Source: Saccharomyces mikatae IFO 1815
Taxonomy: Eukaryota; Ascomycota; Saccharomycetes; Saccharomycetales; Saccharomycetaceae
Assembly: GCF_947241705.1 (NCBI RefSeq)
Contig: NC_079259.1
Coordinates: 372,001-436,000 of the forward strand
Reading direction: 5' to 3'
DNA length: 64,000 nucleotides
In this document: positions 8,992 to 17,212 of the stretch, in pieces
How the letters are laid out: each line of letters opens with the position of its first letter
Position numbering within the stretch: the first letter of the stretch is position 1
Translations under genes and position numbers: made by a program
The notes under the pieces: generated by a model
Database searches by the model: none
The model's input: only the letters and a program-made list of their open reading frames with translations
Told to the model about the DNA's origin: nothing

Positions 8992-10656
8992 AAATGGTGT
9001 GGATGCCGATTTTTGGAAAATGAAATACGAAAAAGAAGAATTGCCAAGACCATGAAGAACCTTAGCAAGGTGATTTTCATCTCTTATATATATAATATCA
9101 AACAATTATTAAGATGCAACGAAGGTCAAAAGTAGCACGCAAATTTTTTCCTTTGATGATTGTGGGTTATTCTGTAAGCATAGAACCAAAGCGTAGTGAT
9201 GTTTCTGGGCTTTGAGAAATGAAATAGAATACACCATATGGATGCTGATCCGATATCTTCCCTCTGCCAGTTTTTCTCCTCATGCGCCGTACGTGTAGGC
9301 ACAAAAAGAAAAGACCGCTTTCAATCTCTTTCAAATGACAGAAGGAAAATATAAAGTTTGGCAGCACTGAGAAAACACTGTAGGAACCAAAAAAGCAGAA
9401 GAAGCTTTCTTCTTTGTCGAAGAAATTTTTTCAGAAAACATTTCTCCGAAAGAAAACAGGAACCACATTATTATTTTAGCTACATAGACAGAAAAGAATA
9501 TCGGATAATAAAGTTGTGAGCAAAAATCTCAAAATTGCTCTCACATAGGCTTCAACCGTTAAACTTTTGATTTCATAAAAAAAGAAATTCTAGTACACTG
9601 TATTCGCCACTAAAGTGCAAACGAACTCATTGAACTAAAACGCTTCATCGGTAAAAGAGTAATGAGCACCTCCGAATAGTATAGGATCTCAGCGAAAGGA
9701 AAGCCCCCGCTCTCTTGGATCAAGACAAGAAATAAATGCCTATGACTCTTCTATAAAACGGAAGGCACGTTGAGTAACAATGCTGACGTAAAACTTAGAA
9801 AAGCGATATAACTCTTATTCGAAACTGGAGTGCTCCTGAAATGGATAAGAAAAAAAGAAGAAAAGAAGAGTATACACCGCTTCTTCACCTGAAAGTAAAC
9901 CGGGTGCTGCAGCTTTGTGATTATAAATTGAAATATAATCCTGACATAAGCAAAGTTTGGGTTTTTTTGATTTTTTTTTTTACATTTTTTTTTCTACGGG
10001 TACTTGTTGCTAAGCGGGTTAGCACCGCCTCAAAGTTTCCCAAAGAAGATCTGTCAATCATTAAGGTTTTTTGCTTTTTCAGCCTATAGGCTATGCTTTC
10101 AGGAGAAAAAAGATTTCTTCGTAAAGATCAGAGCCTTGCGCTCAATGTGTTGTCTGTTGTAAAGGAAATTTTACCAAGTGGGTGATCAAGAAAAGGAAAA
10201 GGGGAAAAGAAAAAAAAATGCAACAGCGGAGACCGGCCGCTGTTGTGTGTTCCGATAGATAGAGGGAGAATATCTCCTAACTGGGTAATCGACGACGTTA
10301 ACTTTGCAGTCTCCGGTCTTTAAGATAGTTTGTAATTCATATTCAGTAGAAAAAGAAACGTAGCTTGAACAGCGAGAAACTTCTTGTAATTACTTCCAAC
10401 GCTTGGCTCTTTTGTTTTCGGTGAATTTTTAGATTAACAAGAAGGTAGAAAAAGAAAAGTAAAAGAAAACAGAAGTGAAGTTGATGGTTTCTTGCGTCTC
10501 ATTGTCTTCTCTATGTTAAGGTTTCGCTTTCAATAATTAAGATTATGATTTTAATGTGTTATTGTCTATGATTGTCATTTTCACGTAAACAATAACTAAC
10601 TGGAAAGTGGAACCATTCTTTATATATTATTCTCAGGAAGTTAATTCAGAAAACTA
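8992..10656. promoter_or_regulatory. long adhesin upstream region
   Basis: 1.67 kb between the adhesin start and the PUS9 stop, both on the minus strand, so most of it is adhesin promoter. A TATA run at 9083-9095 lies about 95 bp before the chosen start. The length recalls the unusually long FLO11 promoter, but I see no decisive factor sites. Poly-A/T runs occur near 9965-9990 and 10205-10220. Short open frames here (for example 9841-10089) resemble no known protein. Confidence 0.5.
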
Positions 10657-12051
10657 TTATATAGATAAAGCCCAATCAGGATACTCAGTTTTGTAGCACC
10701 AATTTTTTTCTCCGATTTCTTCTTCAGTCTTGGTGGATTCGTATAGATATGCGTGCAACCAAAGATCAAGATCATTAGGACCGGGATCAGTGTACAAATC
10801 TGATTCACAAACAGAGCATTTTTCTTGCCTCAGTACTTCACCATACCCGTAACTATCATAAAACCAACTTTTAGCAGGCTTGCTCTTCCCTATTTCATCA
10901 AGTTTGGTTACAACTGTAGCCAAGTCTACCTGTCCATTCTTTCCTAGATTGCTACCCCACACTTCATCATTCGAATAAATAGGATCATTAGCAATTGGGT
11001 GGCCCAGGTATTGTAAATGTACCCTAATTTGGTGTGATCGCCCAGTAAGCGGTTTGCACTTTACAATACTCGTCTTTCCGTCGTAGCTGATCCGGTTAAA
11101 AACAGTTTTTGCGTGTTTTGCGCCTTCCTCTTTCATTTGACATACTGCGTTAAGACCAAGCCTCGGTTCAATTAGTTTAAGAGGTTTTTCAACAACCACT
11201 TCCCCTTCCGGAAATTCTCCGACCACCTTCGCCACGTATTCCTTGCTAACTTCTCGAGCTTTCAGCTGATCACCAATATCATCAGCTCCCTTTGGAGTTT
11301 TTGCCAGAAACATTAGTCCACTCGTGAGCCTATCTAATCTATTACATGGATTTACGACAAATCCTAGGTTTCTTTGTAACATCTTCGTAATCGTATTGAA
11401 CCGATATCGGCCAGTAGGATGAACAGGTATACCGCTAGGCTTATCAATAACTATTATGTCGTCATCTTCAAAAACAACCTTTATGGGCCTAGAAGTGACT
11501 GGGGGTTCATGTCTATGGACTTGATGCGTAATCATATCTCCATTGCGAATTACAGTACACAGGTCTGCAGCCTTGTTGTTTAAACAAACATTTCCGCTGG
11601 CAATTGTCTTTCGATAGTAATCAGGTTCACGATCTCGAAATTCAGATGTGAAGACATCAATTAACTTTCTATCTCTCCAACGTTCTTTGCAAAAGGTCCT
11701 ATAGGTAAAATTGTAGGGTTTGATTTTTCTGAGAGGCCCATCAATGATGACTTCATATTCTGGCTCTATCTGTCTATGTTTCTCCTTCTTACTCCCTATT
11801 GTTCTTGATTGGAATTTAGATTTGCTATTCGGACTTAATAGATCTTTTGATTGAGTTCGCTTTATTTTTTTTCTCTTTTGAATTTCTTTCTCCCTTTCGA
11901 CCTCATTTTGCAAATATTTATTAAACTCACATGAGGTTGTATCACTTGCCAGAGACAGGTCTGCAGTTAATGCATTCCTTTTGGAATGTCGAGCCATTAT
12001 TATTGGCACAGTAAGCAACTTTCTTAAACTCTTATTTAATTGCATGGACAT
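10657..12051 (-). CDS. PUS9: mitochondrial tRNA pseudouridine-32 synthase
   Basis: A 464-residue RluA-family pseudouridine synthase, close to the 462 residues of S. cerevisiae Pus9. Pus9 makes pseudouridine at position 32 of mitochondrial tRNAs. The N-terminus is basic and free of acidic residues over the first 30 positions, as expected for a mitochondrial presequence. An S4-like RNA-binding segment lies near 130-180. The catalytic motif NRLDRLTSG sits at residues 237-245, with Asp240 as the predicted nucleophile; [21 protein letters not shown] is the family's second conserved block and is whole. The paralogue Rib2/Pus8 has an extra deaminase domain that is absent here, and position next to GPR1 supports PUS9. 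Confidence 0.95.
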   Translation of the reverse strand: MSMQLNKSLRKLLTVPIIMARHSKRNALTADLSLASDTTSCEFNKYLQNEVEREKEIQKRKKIKRTQSKDLLSPNSKSKFQSRTIGSKKEKHRQIEPEYEVIIDGPLRKIKPYNFTYRTFCKERWRDRKLIDVFTSEFRDREPDYYRKTIASGNVCLNNKAADLCTVIRNGDMITHQVHRHEPPVTSRPIKVVFEDDDIIVIDKPSGIPVHPTGRYRFNTITKMLQRNLGFVVNPCNRLDRLTSGLMFLAKTPKGADDIGDQLKAREVSKEYVAKVVGEFPEGEVVVEKPLKLIEPRLGLNAVCQMKEEGAKHAKTVFNRISYDGKTSIVKCKPLTGRSHQIRVHLQYLGHPIANDPIYSNDEVWGSNLGKNGQVDLATVVTKLDEIGKSKPAKSWFYDSYGYGEVLRQEKCSVCESDLYTDPGPNDLDLWLHAYLYESTKTEEEIGEKNWCYKTEYPDWALSI

Positions 12052-12338
12052 CTTATTCTATTATATAAACGAAACTGCGTTCATCTTTATTATAATTTTT
12101 GAACTTTTTTCAATGCTTCGGTCGGCCGTTTGTTTCATATATTCTTGAATCCTTCGCCATTGAATGGAAATAAGCAAACTCGTAGATTAATTACGTTGCT
12201 TCAATGAATAACTCTATAATGCCATATATTATTACGTAAAATATATATAAAGTAGGAAGGTGCGCTATTCATGTTAGTTGCACATCGTGACCTATTAAGT
12301 TTTCTGCTCCCCACTTTTGAAAAATTGACTCTCAAAAA

Positions 12339-15137
12339 TTATAAGGGTCCATTTTTTAAGAAGGCTATCAGGTCCATGTGACTATTATCACTGTCACACT
12401 GTGAGACGTTAACTAGACTAGGATTAGTACCGGGTAATGAGATCTTAAGCGGATAGTCTTCAGATATGGTAGTCCCTTGATGGCGTATATTCTTATTCTT
12501 TTTCGTGCTATTTTCGTCATCTTGCGTCATAATATTATTTGAAAGTAAGCTCGATTTAACCATACTGTTACTTGAAACGTTTTGATTTTGGTCTTGACTT
12601 TCTCTTTTATTCAATGCAAACTTTAAACCGGGTAGAGAAAAATGGTCATGATTGTACCGTATTTTCAACGATCTGTTTAGTTCATCAAGATCTATGCCAT
12701 CGAACATCGGGATATGGTGAATGAATCTCCAAAACAATGGCACTTCAACCTCTTCAGCCTTGATGTTATCAAGTATTGTTTGCTGCTCCTGTGAATTTGA
12801 CGGAAGTGAACGACCACTGCTTATAGTTTTGGTATCATATGATTCTGTACGTTTATTATAGTTTGAGTCTTTAGCAGAATAATAGTTCTCCCAATATTCA
12901 AAATCGTCACAATTGTCATAAAAATCAAAATTTAGTTTTAGCTCTAACAATTGTTTAAAGAAACGATCGATAAACCACATCATACGCTTCAAAGTGCTTG
13001 TAGAATTTCTCCAGCACTTTCTTTTCTTCCATTTACCACGATAATACCAACCCCGTTTACCCCAATCACTATGACAAAATTTCAGAATTTCTTTCTCACC
13101 AAGCTCACCTTTTAAAAGAAATTTTTCAATAAGAAATTTTGATTCTGTTTTGGCCCACGAATAGTTCCAGGGTTTTTCCTTGAAAAGATAAACAACGACA
13201 TCAACGAGGCAACTTAGTGGTCTAACACAAGTATCGATGTATGACACCCACATAGCGGGACCATGTTTTATTTCGTAGTTGTATTGTAACACATCTGCAA
13301 TAATGGGAAAGAGCCAAATTGCAATATATGATAGTGGATAAATGAATATTGTTCTCAAATTTTTTTGGATTTGTGCCCTACGTTTCTTCATTTGCTTGTA
13401 TGTTTGAGCCTGAAAGTGTTGTTGGACATCTGTAAACTTTAAATTATCACCTTCATTTTTATTATTTTTAACACTATCCTGCGAAGATTCTTGACACTGA
13501 GTAAAGGCTCCATTAAAAACTGGGGGAATATTATCAGTTGATCTGAAATCATTATTATGACCAATATTGTTATTATTATAATTGTTATTAGTACTGTTGT
13601 TGTTGTTGTTGTTGTTATCATTATCATTATCATTATCATTATCATTATCATTGCCGTTTTCATTATTTTTATTGTTTTCATTGATATTTTTATCCATATT
13701 TCTATTGGTGTTGTCGCTGTCGCCACCATCATCATATGTAGCAAAGGAAGATCCCAGAGATTTTTGACGCGAAAAATTCTGATGTCCCAGCACCGAACTT
13801 TCCCTAGTCTCATGTCTTTCATTTACAATGTTGATATTAATATTCTGCTCCCGTTGTTTGGTCATAAATTTTGATGGATTTAATGAAAGGTCATTTTCAC
13901 AATCAAATAGATTATTTTTTTCTAAATCAATATCTTCAGAATTATTATTTTTGGATATATTGAGTGGTTTGGAACTGTTATAGTCGAGTAAGCAAACTCC
14001 ACCACCTATGGAGACATTCTCATCATTTCCTTTCTTTCTCTTTTTAAATAGTGTAGGTACCTCATTGGAACTTTGGCTAAGATCGAAGGTACCACTACTA
14101 CTTGAATCGTCAGTTTCTTCATTAGGATCTACCAGAGAAATGGTGAAAAAATTCCTAAGATTCCTCAAAAAATGCAGAAACGGTGATTTAAAGTAGAATC
14201 TGAAATACCATTTCGCTTTCCCCCAATGGCCTAACCCAAGCAGCATCTTTTCTTTCTCTTCCTCTTGTATACTATGATTGAAGTCTCCAATTTGCGCTTT
14301 AATTTTTTTACTTTCACTAGTAACGAAAATATAAATGCTGAGGTAGACTGCGAATATGAATATGATAATGAAATATCTTGGAGCCCAACTTAGTACAATT
14401 TTATACCAGTAAGGCTTCGGCGGCAAGTAGCACCATGCACTCCAAGGTTTGTAACCACCTTGTCTAGGAGCGTCGGGAAAATTATAGTTATTATTATCCA
14501 ACACAACGGTAGTTTCAGAGTCATCGTTAAGCTTATTATAATTAATAAAGGCTAAGCTTGCCAAAATGGCAGGCACTAAAGCAGTGATCGGCCAGATATA
14601 TGATCTTTTCTTGTATAGCCCACCTTCCATGTTTCCTGATCTTTTATTACGCCATTTCCAGTTAGGCTTGAAGATCAAAACGGCAAAGTGGATGGCGAAT
14701 ATCATAATAGCCATATCTGCCCCTTCAATAGCAAAGGCTGTAAACCATCCCAATGTATTGAAAAATGCAGGTTTGGCATACACGCTATTATTAATCAGAA
14801 TGATAATGGGATAAATCATCAGAATTAAAGCTTTAAGAAAATCGCAAATTATCAGAAACGCAATCAGGTCATGCCTAAAAACTTTCCTTCTCTTATCCAT
14901 CTTAGAAAGAAAAAACATCCCAAAACATCCGGCAATCAGAGACACGGCGGATGCGGTTATGGCTATTATCCTTAACTGCAACAGTTGCGGGGCTGTAAAT
15001 GTGGAAGTCATGCCCGGTAATCCCAGCAGTTGGTTAACTGTAGTAGTATTGATCTGTCGGAGAGCATCTGCATCTTCTTCTGGCAAGGATGACCTTTTTG
15101 ACGTGCTGAAATTCAGGGGAAATCCCTCTGTAATCAT
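12339..15137 (-). CDS. GPR1: glucose-sensing G-protein-coupled receptor
   Basis: A 932-residue seven-transmembrane receptor (961 in S. cerevisiae). Gpr1 at the plasma membrane senses glucose and sucrose and acts through the G-alpha Gpa2 to raise cAMP and drive PKA and pseudohyphal growth. Hydrophobic helices lie near residues 56-78, 90-115, 128-156, 181-199 and 247-272. A very long third cytoplasmic loop follows, then two more helices near 620-690 (FIYPLSYIAIWLFPII and the CVRPLSCLVDVVVYLF segment) and a long cytoplasmic tail. The loop carries an Asn/Asp tract (about residues 470-540) coded by hexanucleotide and trinucleotide repeats at about 13555-13690, which probably accounts for part of the length difference from S. 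cerevisiae. Confidence 0.96.
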   Translation of the reverse strand: MITEGFPLNFSTSKRSSLPEEDADALRQINTTTVNQLLGLPGMTSTFTAPQLLQLRIIAITASAVSLIAGCFGMFFLSKMDKRRKVFRHDLIAFLIICDFLKALILMIYPIIILINNSVYAKPAFFNTLGWFTAFAIEGADMAIMIFAIHFAVLIFKPNWKWRNKRSGNMEGGLYKKRSYIWPITALVPAILASLAFINYNKLNDDSETTVVLDNNNYNFPDAPRQGGYKPWSAWCYLPPKPYWYKIVLSWAPRYFIIIFIFAVYLSIYIFVTSESKKIKAQIGDFNHSIQEEEKEKMLLGLGHWGKAKWYFRFYFKSPFLHFLRNLRNFFTISLVDPNEETDDSSSSGTFDLSQSSNEVPTLFKKRKKGNDENVSIGGGVCLLDYNSSKPLNISKNNNSEDIDLEKNNLFDCENDLSLNPSKFMTKQREQNININIVNERHETRESSVLGHQNFSRQKSLGSSFATYDDGGDSDNTNRNMDKNINENNKNNENGNDNDNDNDNDNDNNNNNNNSTNNNYNNNNIGHNNDFRSTDNIPPVFNGAFTQCQESSQDSVKNNKNEGDNLKFTDVQQHFQAQTYKQMKKRRAQIQKNLRTIFIYPLSYIAIWLFPIIADVLQYNYEIKHGPAMWVSYIDTCVRPLSCLVDVVVYLFKEKPWNYSWAKTESKFLIEKFLLKGELGEKEILKFCHSDWGKRGWYYRGKWKKRKCWRNSTSTLKRMMWFIDRFFKQLLELKLNFDFYDNCDDFEYWENYYSAKDSNYNKRTESYDTKTISSGRSLPSNSQEQQTILDNIKAEEVEVPLFWRFIHHIPMFDGIDLDELNRSLKIRYNHDHFSLPGLKFALNKRESQDQNQNVSSNSMVKSSLLSNNIMTQDDENSTKKNKNIRHQGTTISEDYPLKISLPGTNPSLVNVSQCDSDNSHMDLIAFLKNGPL
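13560..13690 (-). repeat. Asn/Asp-coding microsatellite in GPR1
   Basis: On the plus strand this is a run of GTTGTT triplets followed by about six TTATCA hexamers at about 13617-13652, coding alternating Asn-Asp and poly-Asn in the third cytoplasmic loop of Gpr1. Such tracts usually vary in length between strains. Confidence 0.85.
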
Positions 15138-15684
15138 TTTTAATTAAAAAGCTCGGCGTTATTTCTTTGTTCGTCACACTTCTGATTACTTGTTTGTCGT
15201 TTTCTGGCTAGTAGAGAAAGGGATGCAAACGATTAAAAGCCACCAATATTTAAATGAGATGCAGAAATGTTGTACTTTTACGTAAACTATGGTTCTTGCG
15301 AAGAAATGTAATAAATATGTTGTTTTCACCTCAGTATGCTTGTTCTATAATCCTCTTTTTACTGCTTTATGTCTTTTCACTTTAAAGTGTGTCCGGCTAA
15401 AATCTGGAAATGAAGATTTGGTATCTAAAAAAAAGAAAAAAGTATAATAAGACAGCAAAAAATGGAGCTTAAGAGAGAAAATTAAGTTAATTTTCAAGAA
15501 GCAACGTAACGGAGAAGACTTTCATATATATTGAGTCAAACTCGGTTTGAAATGGTCAACAAATGTGAATAGGATCTTATTGACACTCAGTTATGATGTA
15601 GTTACGTAAGTACGCCAAGAATATTAAACAAAGTGCATCGTGAATGGTGACTTTTATTGTTTGCTACTTTATTGTGTACGAGTA
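15138..15684. other. intergenic, GPR1 promoter and SLM3 3' end
   Basis: 547 bp between two minus-strand genes, serving as the GPR1 promoter and the SLM3 3' region. AT-rich; no RNA gene or LTR seen. Confidence 0.5.
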
Positions 15685-16929
15685 TCAATCATTATTATTT
15701 ACATGCGAAATGGGCCCACTCCCAATTACTCTATCGCCAACATAGAGACAACAAGATTGTCCAGGAGCCATGGCACGTTGTTTTGAGGCTACATTTATCG
15801 TTATGTCGAGGTTTTCAGCAGAACTATTCAGCGTGCACGAATTAATCTGGACTGGGACCTGAAGCGACCGAAACTGCAAAGTCAAGGCACTAATATCCCG
15901 AAGAGCATTGATAGTATCCTCCTTGGGGCTCAATGAGGCGAAGTTTTCGATTCGAATGGTATCCTTGTATAAAGCGGCATTATCCCTCCCTCGGACTATT
16001 ACGATTTCGTTAGTGTCCTTCAGTTTCTCGCTGACAAACCAGGGTCCTTGGTAATTTGGGTCACCTTGTGGCATGGATATGCCAATTTTCTGCCCGATAG
16101 TATAAGACCACATCCCATCGTGTTTGCCCCACTGTGTTTTGGCACCGGATTGTGGGTCAAAAGTAATGATATTACCTGGTGAACTAGGTAGATAATGCTT
16201 CAAAAAATTCTTAAATTTTCCATGCTGCGAATTGTTAACAAAGCAGATCCCCTGTGAGTCTGGCTTTCCGGCAGTCGGAAGGTCCGCATACTTAGCTAAA
16301 TCTCGGACTTCAGGCTTTGTTAAATGGCCTATGGGTAGCAGCAACGACGATAGAGCTGTTGAATTGATCTGGGAAAGGTAATAACTTTGGTCCTTAGGCC
16401 TGTAAATACCTCTTAGTAGTCGGAATAACTCTTTTCCTTTTATTTCCTGCATTACTCGGGCATAGTGGCCCGTAACAAGCCAATAGTTATCCGTCCCATG
16501 CTTTTCATTCAGCCACTCTCTCAGCTTTCCAAACTTGACGAATTTGTTGCAACCAATATCTGGGTTAGGGGTTGACCCCTCATTGTAGCCTCTCAACATC
16601 GGCTCAAATACATCAATCCAATAATCTTGCTCGAAATTAACTTTTTCAACTGGGATGCTCAAATGTTTAGCGACACGGTTCACATCCTTCCAATCCTTCT
16701 CGTAACACGGTTCTTTGCCTGGATCATCCAAAGATTGTGATTCAGACCAGTTTTGCATATACACACCTCGGGTATTTGGAAACTCTTCGGCAAATAGTGC
16801 TGCCGCAACTGAGGAATCTACCCCAGATGACATCGCCACTATTACGTTGTCAAACTTTGCTGGTAGCCGCTGCGGTCTGTATTGTGCAGCGCTTCTTCGT
16901 CCTACTAGACTTAGATATCGTGACAGCAT
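15685..16929 (-). CDS. SLM3: mitochondrial tRNA 2-thiouridylase
   Basis: A 414-residue MnmA-family enzyme (417 in S. cerevisiae; also called MTO2). It thiolates the wobble uridine of mitochondrial tRNA-Lys, -Glu and -Gln, using ATP and sulphur relayed from the cysteine desulphurase Nfs1. The PP-loop SSGVDSS is at residues 34-40. The two catalytic cysteines are visible: Cys127 in NPDIGCNKFVKFG and Cys229 in GKPDSQGICFV. The first 25 residues are basic and hydroxylated, fitting a mitochondrial presequence. With PUS9 nearby, this stretch has two mitochondrial tRNA-modifying genes, though synteny rather than function explains that. Confidence 0.96.
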   Translation of the reverse strand: MLSRYLSLVGRRSAAQYRPQRLPAKFDNVIVAMSSGVDSSVAAALFAEEFPNTRGVYMQNWSESQSLDDPGKEPCYEKDWKDVNRVAKHLSIPVEKVNFEQDYWIDVFEPMLRGYNEGSTPNPDIGCNKFVKFGKLREWLNEKHGTDNYWLVTGHYARVMQEIKGKELFRLLRGIYRPKDQSYYLSQINSTALSSLLLPIGHLTKPEVRDLAKYADLPTAGKPDSQGICFVNNSQHGKFKNFLKHYLPSSPGNIITFDPQSGAKTQWGKHDGMWSYTIGQKIGISMPQGDPNYQGPWFVSEKLKDTNEIVIVRGRDNAALYKDTIRIENFASLSPKEDTINALRDISALTLQFRSLQVPVQINSCTLNSSAENLDITINVASKQRAMAPGQSCCLYVGDRVIGSGPISHVNNND

Positions 16930-17071
16930 TATTCATTGAATTCAGCCAGCTGGCAAATTATGATGCTCGTGTTCTCAATAACTTGCGATGCTACACACTT
17001 TTTATTCTTGTATAGCAAACGATCTTTTGTTTTCATAAGTAAAAATAGGTCATTTACTACCCGGCGCTCTT

Positions 17072-17096
17072 AAAATTTTCAAGTGATGAGATGAAA
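17072..17096 (+). promoter_or_regulatory. RRPE and PAC elements before DBP10
   Basis: An RRPE-type core (AAAATTTTCA, 17072-17081) directly precedes a PAC-type core (GATGAG at 17085-17090, continuing ATGAAA). They lie about 120-140 bp upstream of the DBP10 ATG. RRPE and PAC (bound by Stb3 and by Tod6/Dot6 respectively) are the standard promoter pair of yeast ribosome-biogenesis genes, which fits DBP10. Confidence 0.7.
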
Positions 17097-17212
17097 TTTA
17101 TGCAAAAAGGCTTTAACAGAGAGCTACCAGTTCTTTTGTAACTACTTCTCACTTGAAGTATATGTTCTTTTTCTCACCCATATTAACACCAGGCATCTAT
17201 CCAACCTAGAAT

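Noticed and set aside
8992-9105. A longer adhesin start at 9105
   Set aside because: The 38 extra residues precede a good signal peptide and include the TATA run at 9083-9095, so the start at 8991 is preferred.
13557-13874. Hydrophobic plus-strand frames opposite the GPR1 Asn/Asp tract
   Set aside because: The poly-Ile/Val/Leu composition is the reverse strand of Asn/Asp codon repeats.
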